Shown here: one piece after another, positions 8,381-16,826 of the stretch
How positions within the stretch are numbered: the stretch's first letter is position 1
Layout: the number at the start of each line of letters is the position of its first letter
Source: Variovorax sp. ZS18.2.2
GTDB lineage: Bacteria; Pseudomonadota; Gammaproteobacteria; Burkholderiales; Burkholderiaceae_C
Assembly (NCBI RefSeq): GCF_024701975.1
Contig: NZ_JANLNM010000001.1
Span: 2,046,001-2,110,000, forward strand
Length of the DNA: 64,000 nucleotides
Direction: 5' to 3'
Program-made: the position numbers and the translations under genes
The notes under the pieces: model-generated
The model's input: the letters and a program-made list of their open reading frames with translations, nothing else
What the model was told of the DNA's origin: nothing
The model's database searches: none

Positions 8381-10827
8381 GCCTCCGTCTCCGCGGGGTT
8401 GCCGCGTCGCTCGGCATGATGCGTTGCAGGGTTCTTGCGAGGGCCACCCCCCGGCTCGTGCTGCTGCATGGCCCAGAGCCTTGCGAACTCGCCTTGCTGC
8501 GCAATGAGCTCCTGCAACCCGCCCTGCTCCACCACCTTGCCGCTGTCGAGCACGACGATGCGGCTGCAATGGCGCAGCGTGGAAAGACGGTGGGCAATCA
8601 TGATGACCGTGCGGCCGCGGCAGATCTGCGCCATGTTGGCCTGGATGGCCTGCTCGCTCTCGACATCCAGCGCGCTGGTGGCTTCGTCCAGGATCAGGAT
8701 GCGCGGGTCTCCCGTCAGTGCGCGGGCGATCGCGATGCGCTGACGCTGCCCGCCGGAAAGAAGGGCACCGCGTTCGCCCACTGGCGTCTGGTAGCCCTGC
8801 GGCAAGGCCGTGATGAACTCGTGCGCCCCCGCCTGCTGCGCCGCAAAAATGATGCGGTCGAAAGACATCCCCGGATGGGCGACCGAAATGTTTTCCGCGA
8901 TCGTCCCGCTGAAAAGAAAACTGTCCTGCAGCACAACACCGATCTGCCGGCGCAGTTGCTGGGGATCGGCATGCGCGATGTCGTGGCCGTCGACCAGCAC
9001 ACGCCCCGCCTCCATGCCGTACAGCCGCTGGATGAGCTTGGTGAGCGTCGACTTGCCACAGCCGGAACGCCCCACAATGCCCACCACTTCACCCGGCTCC
9101 AGCAGAAGACTCACGTCGTTCAGCACGAGCGGCGTTTCCGACTGGTAGCGGAAATGGATCGATTGCAACTCGACACGGCCCTTCAGCGGCGGCATGGCCT
9201 GGACGCCCGTGTTGGTGGGCTCCGGCTGTGCATTCATGAGGTCGCCCATGCGGTCGACCGACAGCTTGACCTGCTGGAAGTTCTGCCAGAGCCCCACCAG
9301 GCGGGACACGGGCTGCAGCACCTGACCGGCCAGCATCTGGAACGCGATGAGCCCGCCGACAGTGAGATCGTTGTTCATCACCAGCGTGGTGCCTACCCAG
9401 AGCACCGCCAGCGTCAGCATCCGCTGCACCGCCTGCGAGATGCTCTGCGCCGCATTGCCCAGCTTGCTGACATCGAACCCCGCCGCCACTTGCCGGGCAG
9501 CGAGCAGGTCCCACTTGCGCTGCCACATGGGTGCCAGCGCCAGGCTCTTGAGCGTGTGGATGCCCTGGATGCTCTCGACCATGAAGCTGCCGGCCTCGGC
9601 GCTGCGATCGAATTTCGTCTGCAGCGCCCTTGCGAAAATCGGCTGGGCCACGAGCGTGACCAGGGCAAGGATCGGCAAGCCGATGAGCGTGACGATGGTC
9701 AACTTGATGCTGTAGAGCAGCATCACCGCAATGAAGATGCCGATGAAGAGCCCGTCGACCAATGTCGTCAGCGCGCCGCCCGTGAAGAAGCTGCGGATGT
9801 TTTCGAGCTCGCGCGTGCGAGCCAGGGTGTCGCCGGCCTGGCGCTGCTCGAAATAGCGAATGGGCAGGCTGAGTAGGTGGCGAAAGAGATCGCTCGACAG
9901 GCCGGCATCGAGGCGTGCGGACGTGTGGGCAAGCATGTACCCGCGCAGCGTGTTGGTCACGGCCTCGAAGACGATCAGGCCCGCCATGCCGATGCCCAGG
10001 ACATGCAGGGTCGACAGGCTCTTGTGCATCAGGACCTTGTCGATGATGACCTGGCTGAACAGGGGCGTCGTCAACGCGACCAGCTGGAGCAGGAAGGCTC
10101 CGAGCAACACCTGACCCAGCGGCTTGCGGTAGCGCCACAGCACCGGAACGAACCATCCGAGACCAAAGCGCCGGGTGGGCGCGCCGCTGCCCGTACCCAG
10201 TTGCAAGGGCTGGCGAAAACGGATGACGGGGAGAACACCGTTTTCCCCGTGGCTTTGGACCAAGTCCGCCATCGAAACCCACGTGAATTTCGAAGTCTTG
10301 GGTATCCAGAGGAGTAACTCCTCCGAAGGCTGCTTCGGATCGACGGCACCCGATTCGCTCGCAGCGCCGTGGCGTGGCCCTGCGGAAGAACCGCGCGGCT
10401 CACGTCGGGCAACCACCGTGACCACGCTGCCATCGGCAGCGACGATCACACAGGGGATGGGCAATGACCGTGCACCCCCGCGTTGCTTGAGGAACGGCCA
10501 TTTGCGCGACGGGAGTTCGCGAACCTGCTGAGGCTTCGACACGAGCCCCAGATGCTGGGCCGCATGCTGCAACTCCTGCACGCCGATGGGAGTTTCAGGG
10601 CGCCAGCCCATTGCCTGACCGAGTGCCTGGACGCTCATCTCCAGGGAAAAGAATGCAACGATGGGCTGCAAGGCCGAGAGGCCTTGAAGCGCCGGAAAAG
10701 AGGCGCCTCCTGGCTGAGGCGACGTGCCGAGGCCGCCAGGACTATTCAATGCCTGCTGCGACTGGCTCGCGCCCCCCTCTTCCATGGCCTTTTGGTCCAA
10801 AGCAGTCCAAGCTCTTTTCTCAATCAA
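8377..10827 (-). CDS. Type I secretion ABC exporter with C39-like N-terminal domain
   Basis: An 816-residue half-transporter. Order: a C39-peptidase-like domain (about 55-250) lacking the catalytic cysteine at its start, a transmembrane domain (about 275-545), and an ATPase domain with Walker A GRSGCGKST (near 585), signature LLSGGQRQR (near 690), Walker B ILILDEATSAL (near 710) and the H-loop IAHRLS (near 741). A cysteine-less C39-like domain is typical of HlyB-class exporters, which bind RTX substrates without cutting a leader. It sits between the RTX gene and the hlyD-type gene on the same strand. This supports a dedicated one-substrate secretion cassette. Confidence 0.92.
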   Translation of the reverse strand: MIEKRAWTALDQKAMEEGGASQSQQALNSPGGLGTSPQPGGASFPALQGLSALQPIVAFFSLEMSVQALGQAMGWRPETPIGVQELQHAAQHLGLVSKPQQVRELPSRKWPFLKQRGGARSLPIPCVIVAADGSVVTVVARREPRGSSAGPRHGAASESGAVDPKQPSEELLLWIPKTSKFTWVSMADLVQSHGENGVLPVIRFRQPLQLGTGSGAPTRRFGLGWFVPVLWRYRKPLGQVLLGAFLLQLVALTTPLFSQVIIDKVLMHKSLSTLHVLGIGMAGLIVFEAVTNTLRGYMLAHTSARLDAGLSSDLFRHLLSLPIRYFEQRQAGDTLARTRELENIRSFFTGGALTTLVDGLFIGIFIAVMLLYSIKLTIVTLIGLPILALVTLVAQPIFARALQTKFDRSAEAGSFMVESIQGIHTLKSLALAPMWQRKWDLLAARQVAAGFDVSKLGNAAQSISQAVQRMLTLAVLWVGTTLVMNNDLTVGGLIAFQMLAGQVLQPVSRLVGLWQNFQQVKLSVDRMGDLMNAQPEPTNTGVQAMPPLKGRVELQSIHFRYQSETPLVLNDVSLLLEPGEVVGIVGRSGCGKSTLTKLIQRLYGMEAGRVLVDGHDIAHADPQQLRRQIGVVLQDSFLFSGTIAENISVAHPGMSFDRIIFAAQQAGAHEFITALPQGYQTPVGERGALLSGGQRQRIAIARALTGDPRILILDEATSALDVESEQAIQANMAQICRGRTVIMIAHRLSTLRHCSRIVVLDSGKVVEQGGLQELIAQQGEFARLWAMQQHEPGGGPRKNPATHHAERRGNPAETEA

Positions 10828-10880
10828 GGCGCCGCGTCGCTCTGCAGCCCAGGCAGTGCACCAGCGACGCGTTTTCTACG

Positions 10881-12392
10881 TCACGCAGTCAATTGAATAT
10901 TGGCCTGCGAAAGCTGTGCGAGGGTTGCATGGTGGAACGTGATGCTCTGGTTGCCATCGGTGAACACCACGTTCTGCCCGTTCTGCGTCATATGGTTCAG
11001 GACATCGGTCGTGCCACCGTAGCCGAAGCCGGAGAACCTCAACTGGTCAACGCCCTCGAGCCCGTAGACCTGGTTGTTGCTGGCTTCGGTGCCCGCGCTG
11101 AAAACGAACAGGTCCGCGCCACGACCGCCGATCAACGTGTTGTTTCCTGCGCCGCCGTTCAACACATCGGACCAGCTGCCGAAGGTCGATGCCATGTAGG
11201 TGGCCTGCGCGGGCGCAGTCGTCGAACGGAATTCAGCGGAATCGGAGAAACCAACCACCACGCTGGCGCGACTCGTTCCGTTGTTCAGTGCATTGACCCA
11301 TGCGGCCAACCCACCTTGGTCGGGATTGCGTCCCAGCACATTGCGGTAGAGCAGCGACACGAACTGGCTGTTGTTCAGCGTTCCATAGGTGCTCTGGAAC
11401 TCCGCGGATCCCACGAAACCCTGTGCAACCGATTGAATTGTCTGAGTGGCGTTGTCCAGGGTATTGGCCCAACTGATCAGGCCGCCACCGTCGGGCTCGC
11501 GGCCCAGGGTGGCCTTGTAGAGACGGTAGACAGCGCCCTGATGCTCCGCGCTGAACTTCGACGTCATGAAGGCATCGACGTCGGTCGACGTGGTGCTTCT
11601 GAATTCGCTGGACTCCGAGAAGCCGACGACCACATCCGCACGCGAGGTGCCGGCGTTCAATGCCTGCACCCAGGCTGCCAGGCCGCCGCTGTCGGGCGTG
11701 CGGCCCAACACGTTCCGGTACAGCAAGGTCACGAACTGGGAGTTGTTGAGGGCACCGTAGACCGACTGGAATTCCGCGGAACCCACGAAACCTGCCGCGA
11801 CCGAATTGATCGCCGTACCGCCATTGAGAGCGCCGGCCCAGGCTTTGACGCCGCCGACGTCCGGTTCCCGGCCCAGGGTCGCCTGATACAGGCGATAGAC
11901 GGCGCCATAGGCCGTGTTCGAAGTGCCGAAGATGCCGTCACCACCGTCGATGACGTCGTTGCCTGCACCGCCGACCAAACCATCGTTGCCCCAGCCGCCG
12001 GTGACCTTGTCGTCGCCTGCGCCGCCAGAAAGAAAGACAGAACTCGTTGCGCCCAGCGCGCTCAACGTGTCGTTGAAGTCCGAGCCTGCGACGGCATAGA
12101 TCTGCGACAGCGTGTCGCGATTGCCCCAGCCATCCGTCGCAGTGCCCGACCGGAGGTCGACGGTGACCCCAGCGGGACCGTCGTTGTAATGGACCATGAC
12201 CAAACCGGTGTTGTTGCCGGTGATGAAGTCGTTGCCCTGACCGCCCCAGATGTCGTCGTTTCCTTCGTCGCTGAAGATGACGTCGTTCCCGGCGCCGCCG
12301 TCGATGGCATCGTCACCGGCGCCGCCGTGAATGATGTCGGAATCGGAAGTTCCAGCCAGTTCGTCTCTCTGGGGAGTGCCGTTGATGATCAC
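10881..12392 (-). CDS. RTX protein with DUF4214 repeats, probable type I secretion substrate
   Basis: About 503 residues. The N-terminal third has glycine/aspartate RTX nonapeptides (GGAGDDAID, GGAGNDVIF, GGQGNDFIT and later GGAGDDKVT, GGAGNDVID), which bind calcium and fold after export. The middle holds two near-identical DUF4214 units, each made of two LGRxPDxGG subrepeats. The C-terminus has a further RTX repeat (GGAGNNTLIGGRGADLF) and the non-cleaved tail expected for type I export. I chose the GTG at 12392 because AAGGA lies 7 bases upstream; a GTG at 12446 would add 18 residues without a good ribosome site. The exporter and adaptor genes follow on the same strand. An extracellular adhesive or surface-layer role is inference; no enzymatic domain is visible. 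Confidence 0.85.
   Translation of the reverse strand: MIINGTPQRDELAGTSDSDIIHGGAGDDAIDGGAGNDVIFSDEGNDDIWGGQGNDFITGNNTGLVMVHYNDGPAGVTVDLRSGTATDGWGNRDTLSQIYAVAGSDFNDTLSALGATSSVFLSGGAGDDKVTGGWGNDGLVGGAGNDVIDGGDGIFGTSNTAYGAVYRLYQATLGREPDVGGVKAWAGALNGGTAINSVAAGFVGSAEFQSVYGALNNSQFVTLLYRNVLGRTPDSGGLAAWVQALNAGTSRADVVVGFSESSEFRSTTSTDVDAFMTSKFSAEHQGAVYRLYKATLGREPDGGGLISWANTLDNATQTIQSVAQGFVGSAEFQSTYGTLNNSQFVSLLYRNVLGRNPDQGGLAAWVNALNNGTSRASVVVGFSDSAEFRSTTAPAQATYMASTFGSWSDVLNGGAGNNTLIGGRGADLFVFSAGTEASNNQVYGLEGVDQLRFSGFGYGGTTDVLNHMTQNGQNVVFTDGNQSITFHHATLAQLSQANIQLTA
11166..11540 (-). repeat. DUF4214 repeat unit B inside the RTX gene
   Basis: The second 125-codon unit begins QGAVYRLYKATLGREPDGGG and contains two LGRxPDxGG subrepeats, each ending in GFxxSxEF. 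It aligns along its length with unit A, and short stretches such as FVGSAEFQS and LNNSQFV are identical. This indicates an intragenic tandem duplication. Confidence 0.85.
11541..11909 (-). repeat. DUF4214 repeat unit A inside the RTX gene
   Basis: The first 123-codon unit begins AYGAVYRLYQATLGREPD and carries the same two LGRxPDxGG subrepeats and the sequence LAAWVQALNAGTSRADVV, matched in unit B by LAAWVNALNNGTSRASVV. The two units together form four helical subrepeats between two RTX regions. Confidence 0.85.
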
Positions 12393-12399
12393 AGTACGT

Positions 12400-12404
12400 T
12401 CCTT
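12400..12404 (-). promoter_or_regulatory. Ribosome binding site deciding the GTG start of the RTX gene
   Basis: AAGGA on the minus strand lies 7 bases before the GTG at 12392. No comparable site precedes the GTG at 12446, so the shorter protein beginning with (M)IINGTPQRDEL is preferred. Confidence 0.6.
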
Positions 12405-12594
12405 CGTTTTTAAGTAAGACTTCTCCACATCTGCATCGTCCCTCACTGCCGATACAGCCCATCCAAGTCACGGTTTTCGGCCTGACTCTCCCGGTATCGT
12501 ATCCGCTTGTATCCCTTGTTTCCTGCGTGAAGACGCTCACACTCATGTGCTTTTTCCACGGACCGTCTGCTTTTCACAAAGCACACCAGACCAG

Positions 12595-12610
12595 TAGTTC
12601 TTAAGTACTA
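12595..12610. promoter_or_regulatory. Near-perfect 16-bp palindrome between the RTX and aldehyde dehydrogenase genes
   Basis: TAGTTCTTAAGTACTA is self-complementary except for one mismatched pair. It lies in an AT-rich island within the 310-base divergent intergenic space (12393-12702) between the RTX gene (minus) and the aldehyde dehydrogenase gene (plus). The position suits an operator for a dimeric regulator of either gene. The regulator is unknown, and apart from this site and the RTX ribosome site I see nothing else in that space. Confidence 0.4.
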
Positions 12611-12702
12611 GGTATATTTGCTAGGCGATGTTTCCTGGTCGCCGCTCGGGATACGAAACGACCAAGCCGCGGCCTTTTCGCATTCGCGCAAAATCCCGCC
12701 CC

Positions 12703-14136
12703 ATGCAGCTCAACTACATCGCCAACGCCGACGTCCCCTCCTCCTCCGGCCGCACCCTTCCCGTCATCGATCCTTCCGACGGCCAGCCCTTCGACGACAT
12801 CCAGCGCAGCAATGCCGCCGACATCGACTCCGCCGTGCGCGCCGCGCGCGACTGCTTCGAGGGCGTGTGGCACAAAGTCAGCGCCGCCGACCGCAGCCGC
12901 CTGCTCTACAAGCTCTCGCTGAAGATCGCCGAGCATGTCGACGAGCTCGCGCTGATCGAGCAGCGCGACTGCGGCAAGCCCGTGAAGCAGGCGCGCGCCG
13001 ACGCGGTGGCGCTGGTGCGCTACTTCGAGTTCTATGCCGGCGCCTGCGACAAGCTGCACGGCGAGACCATCCCCTACCAGGACGGCTACAGCGTCTTCAC
13101 CTGGCGGGAACCACACGGCGTCACGGGACACATCATTCCGTGGAACTACCCGATGCAGATCTTCGGGCGCAGCGTGGGCGGTGCGCTGGCGGCGGGCAAC
13201 GTGTGCGTGGTGAAGCCGGCCGAGGACGCGTGCCTCTCGCTGATCCGCGTGGCGCAGCTCGCGGCAGAGGTCGGCTTTCCGGCCGGCGCGCTCAACATCG
13301 TGACGGGCTACGGCCATGAAGTGGGCGACGCGCTCGCGCGGCACGAAGGCATCGACCACATCAGCTTCACCGGCAGCCCGAAGATCGGCACGCTGATCCA
13401 GCAGGTGGCCGCCGAGCGGCATTGCCCAGTCACGCTCGAACTGGGCGGCAAGAGCCCGCAGATCATCTTTGCCGACGCCGACCTCGATGCGGCCATTCCG
13501 GTGGTCATCAACGCCATCGTGCAGAACGCCGGCCAGACCTGCTCGGCCGGCTCGCGCGTGCTGATCCAGCGCAGCATCTACGAGCCGCTGCTCGAACGCC
13601 TCGGCCACGCGTTCGAAGCCCTGCGCGTCGGTCCCGCGGCGATGGACCTGGACGTCGGCCCGCTGATCCGCCAGACGCAGCAGCAGCGCGTGTGGGATTT
13701 TCTGAGCGACGCCCAGCACGCAGGCATCCCGATGGTGGCGCAGGGCATCGTCGTAGAGGAGGCGCCCGAAACCGGCTTCTACCAGGCGCCCACGCTGCTG
13801 CGCGATGTGCCGGTTGGCCATCGCCTTGCGCAAGAAGAAGTGTTCGGCCCGGTGCTCGCGGCGATGCAGTTCGCCGACGAAGACGAGGCGGTGGCACTCG
13901 CCAACGCCACGCAGTTCGGCCTCGTCGCCGGCGTGTGGACCGCCGACGGTTCGCGCCAGTTCCGCATGGCCCGGCGCGTGCGCAGCGGGCAGGTGTTCAT
14001 CAACAACTATGGCGCGGGCGGCGGCGTCGAACTGCCTTTCGGCGGCGTGAAGTCCTCGGGCTACGGCCGCGAAAAGGGCTTCGAGGCGCTGTACGGCTTC
14101 ACGACGCTGAAGACCGTCGCCGTCAAGCACGGCTAG
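12703..14136 (+). CDS. NAD(P)-dependent aldehyde dehydrogenase
   Basis: A 477-residue ALDH-superfamily enzyme that oxidises an aldehyde to a carboxylate. The general base is Glu246 in LELGGKSPQ and the nucleophile is Cys280 in GQTCSAGSR. The cofactor region (IIPWNYPMQIFG, VVKPAEDACLS, FTGSPKIG) is conserved, as is the C-terminal PFGGVKSSGYGREKG. The nearest characterised groups are betaine-aldehyde and phenylacetaldehyde type dehydrogenases, but the substrate cannot be assigned. I use ATG 12703 (MQLNYIANAD), where family homology begins; the frame is open from 12628. It stands alone, with a dispersed repeat immediately downstream. Confidence 0.88.
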   Translation: MQLNYIANADVPSSSGRTLPVIDPSDGQPFDDIQRSNAADIDSAVRAARDCFEGVWHKVSAADRSRLLYKLSLKIAEHVDELALIEQRDCGKPVKQARADAVALVRYFEFYAGACDKLHGETIPYQDGYSVFTWREPHGVTGHIIPWNYPMQIFGRSVGGALAAGNVCVVKPAEDACLSLIRVAQLAAEVGFPAGALNIVTGYGHEVGDALARHEGIDHISFTGSPKIGTLIQQVAAERHCPVTLELGGKSPQIIFADADLDAAIPVVINAIVQNAGQTCSAGSRVLIQRSIYEPLLERLGHAFEALRVGPAAMDLDVGPLIRQTQQQRVWDFLSDAQHAGIPMVAQGIVVEEAPETGFYQAPTLLRDVPVGHRLAQEEVFGPVLAAMQFADEDEAVALANATQFGLVAGVWTADGSRQFRMARRVRSGQVFINNYGAGGGVELPFGGVKSSGYGREKGFEALYGFTTLKTVAVKHG

Positions 14137-14147
14137 CAACAGGCCCG

Positions 14148-14236
14148 CCCCCAGGCGGCGCGCACTTCGTGTCGCTTCGCCACCCCCTCGCCCGGGAACG
14201 ACACCAGCGGCCCGGCAAAGCCGATTCCGCGGTGTC
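14148..14236 (+). repeat. Dispersed intergenic repeat, copy 1
   Basis: An 89-base GC-rich element from CCCCCAGG to GCGGTGTC, containing CGCACTTCGTGTCGCTTCGC and CAGCGGCCCGGCAAAGCCG. It is shared with 57010-57098 in the same orientation and with 50596-50682 in inverted orientation. It lies just after the aldehyde dehydrogenase stop. Internal short inverted repeats make it REP-like. Confidence 0.85.
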
Positions 14237-14259
14237 CCGCGAAGGGGACGGGGAAAGTC

Positions 14260-15189
14260 TTACCCCAACGCCGTGTCCAGCAGCATCATCAGCACGAAGC
14301 CGATCATCAGCCCGCTGGTCGCAAAGGCTTCGTGCCCCTTGCGGTGCGACTCCGGAATGATCTCGTGGCTGATGACGAACAGCATCGCGCCCGCCGCGAA
14401 ACCGAGTCCCCACGGCAGTAACAGCGCAGAGTGACCGACCACCGCGGCGCCCAGCACTGCGCCCAGCGGCTCGACCAGCCCCGAAGCCATGCCGATCACC
14501 ACCGCGAACCAGCGCTTGTAGCCGGCCGCCAGCAGGGCCACCGCGACCACCAGCCCCTCCGGCACGTCCTGGATCGCAATGCCGGTAGCCAGCGCGTCCG
14601 CGCGCAGACCGTTGTTGCCCGCGTAGCCCACGCCGATGGCCAGCCCCTCGGGCACGTTGTGCAGCGCGATCGCGAACACGAAGAGCCACGTCCGCCGCAG
14701 CTGCTTTGCCGACTGCCCTTCGCGCCCCTTGATGAAGTGCTCGTGCGGCAGCACGCGGTCCATCACCATGAGCACGAGGCCGCCCAGCAGGATGGCCGCG
14801 CCGATCACACCGCCCGCCGCCCAACTGCTGCCGCCGAAGGCACCGATGTTCTTCGCCGCGTCGAGGCCGGGAATGATCAGCGAGAAGGCGCAGGCCGCCA
14901 GCATCACACCGGCGCCGAAACCGAACAGCGTGTCCTGCAGCCGCTCGGGCAGCTTCTGCGAGAACACCACGGGCAGCGTGCCCAGCGCCGTCGCCAGCGC
15001 GGCCACCGAGCCGCCAAGCAAGGCGTTCCAGACCACCGGGTCGGCCCGCACGAACTGCCAGAACTGCGACACCAGCGCCACCGCGCCGGCTGTGACGATC
15101 GCCAGCCCGATCCATTCGCGCGTCGAGGGCGTCGGCCGCGACTGCGCCGTCGCGACAGTGGCCTGCGGATGTTGCGACTCGTCGTTCAT
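14260..15189 (-). CDS. ZIP-family metal transporter
   Basis: A 309-residue membrane protein with about eight hydrophobic segments. The metal-pathway motif of the ZIP family appears as HNVPEGLAIG, followed by QDVPEGLVV, in which glutamine replaces the usual second histidine. A short charged loop with HEHFIKGREGQ lies between helices. The likely role is uptake of zinc or another divalent metal across the inner membrane, or transport in the GufA-like subgroup. Start 15189 (MNDESQHPQ) is the last ATG before conserved sequence; the open frame continues upstream only inside the superoxide dismutase gene. It begins 11 bases after that gene ends, so the two may be co-transcribed. Confidence 0.85.
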   Translation of the reverse strand: MNDESQHPQATVATAQSRPTPSTREWIGLAIVTAGAVALVSQFWQFVRADPVVWNALLGGSVAALATALGTLPVVFSQKLPERLQDTLFGFGAGVMLAACAFSLIIPGLDAAKNIGAFGGSSWAAGGVIGAAILLGGLVLMVMDRVLPHEHFIKGREGQSAKQLRRTWLFVFAIALHNVPEGLAIGVGYAGNNGLRADALATGIAIQDVPEGLVVAVALLAAGYKRWFAVVIGMASGLVEPLGAVLGAAVVGHSALLLPWGLGFAAGAMLFVISHEIIPESHRKGHEAFATSGLMIGFVLMMLLDTALG

Positions 15190-15200
15190 GGGCGATGTCC

Positions 15201-15845
<645 letters not shown>

Positions 15846-15881
15846 GGTCGGAAGCTCCTTGGTTGAAAGAGCCCTTTGCGT

Positions 15882-15910
15882 TATCGACGTGCTGCGTACT
15901 CAGGCGTCAA
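15882..15910 (-). promoter_or_regulatory. Candidate sodA promoter
   Basis: On the minus strand TTGACG (15910-15905) is followed after 17 bases by TCGATA (15887-15882), with GATAAC overlapping. The -35 element is good and the -10 is weak. It lies directly downstream of the Fur-box-like site and about 36 bases upstream of the GTG start. Confidence 0.4.
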
Positions 15911-15913
15911 GAT

Positions 15914-15932
15914 GATAGTAATTCTCATTGTC
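15914..15932. promoter_or_regulatory. Fur-box-like site upstream of sodA
   Basis: The minus strand reads GACAATGAGAATTACTATC, matching 15 of 19 positions of the Fur consensus GATAATGATAATCATTATC. It ends 3 bases before the -35-like TTGACG of sodA. Binding by Fur is inferred from the match and from the known Fur control of manganese SOD genes. Confidence 0.65.
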
Positions 15933-16038
15933 TATGTCAAGACATCACACCTTGCGATGACGCAAACAAGCCAAATCGGTCACGTTCCGCGACGAGCCCG
16001 ATACACTGCCTCGCGTCTTCATGAAAGGCTTCGCACCG

Positions 16039-16740
16039 ATGAGATTGCACCGCATCCTGCCCCTCGTGCCGACCTTCCTCCTGCTGCTCGGCGCGGGCAT
16101 TGCCGGCGCGCAGATCGCCACCCCACCGGCCGGCGACTACATCTACGAAGGCGGTGCCGGCTCGCTGCGCGTCAAGCCCAACGGGCACTTCGACATCACC
16201 ACCGTCGGCTCCAATGCCCACGTCTGCTCGCTCGACGGCACCATCGTCCGCGGCAAGTCCAAGATCGACGACACCGGCTGCGTGGTGAATTTCACCCTCA
16301 AGGGCGGCGCAGTCGAGGTCGGCTCCAACGGCGCGGAAGACTGCCGCCAGAGCTGCGGCGCGCGGGCGTCCTTCGAGGGCACGTACCTCAAGCCCAGCCC
16401 CGCCTGCACCGACAAGGCCGTGGCTGCAACGCGCAAGACCTTCAAGCGTCAGTACGACGCCAAGGATTTCGCCGCCGCCCAGGCCACCCTCGCCCCCGTG
16501 CTCGACGGGTGCAGCAAGACACTCGACTGGATCACCACGGGCCGCGTCCGCAACGACCTGGCGATCACGCAGTTCAGGCTCGGCGACCGCGCGGCCTGCC
16601 TCAAGACGCTGGAGCCGCTGGCCGAAGACGCTGCCCGAACCGACCAGGGCGTGAGGGACAACTACCCGCCCGCCGACGCCGAGGACATCCTGCCCGTGGT
16701 CCGCGCGACCCGCACGAACCTGAAGCTCTGCCGGGGCTGA
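16039..16740 (+). CDS. Secreted cysteine-rich protein of unknown function
   Basis: About 233 residues beginning MRLHRILPLVPTF, with a signal peptide ending near AGAQ, so it should be periplasmic or outer-membrane facing. The N-terminal half has glycine- and aspartate-rich beta-like sequence with four paired cysteines (HVCSLDG, TGCVVNF, EDCRQSCG). The C-terminal half looks helical and TPR-like (ATRKTFKRQYDAKDF, VRNDLAITQFRLGDRAACL) and ends in Cys. I do not recognise a named family. ATG 16039 is preferred over 16021 because AAAGG lies upstream of it. It is followed on the same strand by a serine hydrolase gene after 86 bases. Confidence 0.7.
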   Translation: MRLHRILPLVPTFLLLLGAGIAGAQIATPPAGDYIYEGGAGSLRVKPNGHFDITTVGSNAHVCSLDGTIVRGKSKIDDTGCVVNFTLKGGAVEVGSNGAEDCRQSCGARASFEGTYLKPSPACTDKAVAATRKTFKRQYDAKDFAAAQATLAPVLDGCSKTLDWITTGRVRNDLAITQFRLGDRAACLKTLEPLAEDAARTDQGVRDNYPPADAEDILPVVRATRTNLKLCRG

Positions 16741-16826
16741 CACCCAGACCCCGACTCCCCAGATCCCCAGACGGCACCAAGACCGTCATGCCGACTTTCC
16801 ATCAACGACAGGACGGAGACAACACC

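Noticed and set aside
11166..11909. Possible CRISPR-like direct repeats
   Set aside because: The periodicity is of coding units (DUF4214) in frame within the RTX gene, with no short identical repeat and unique spacer pattern.
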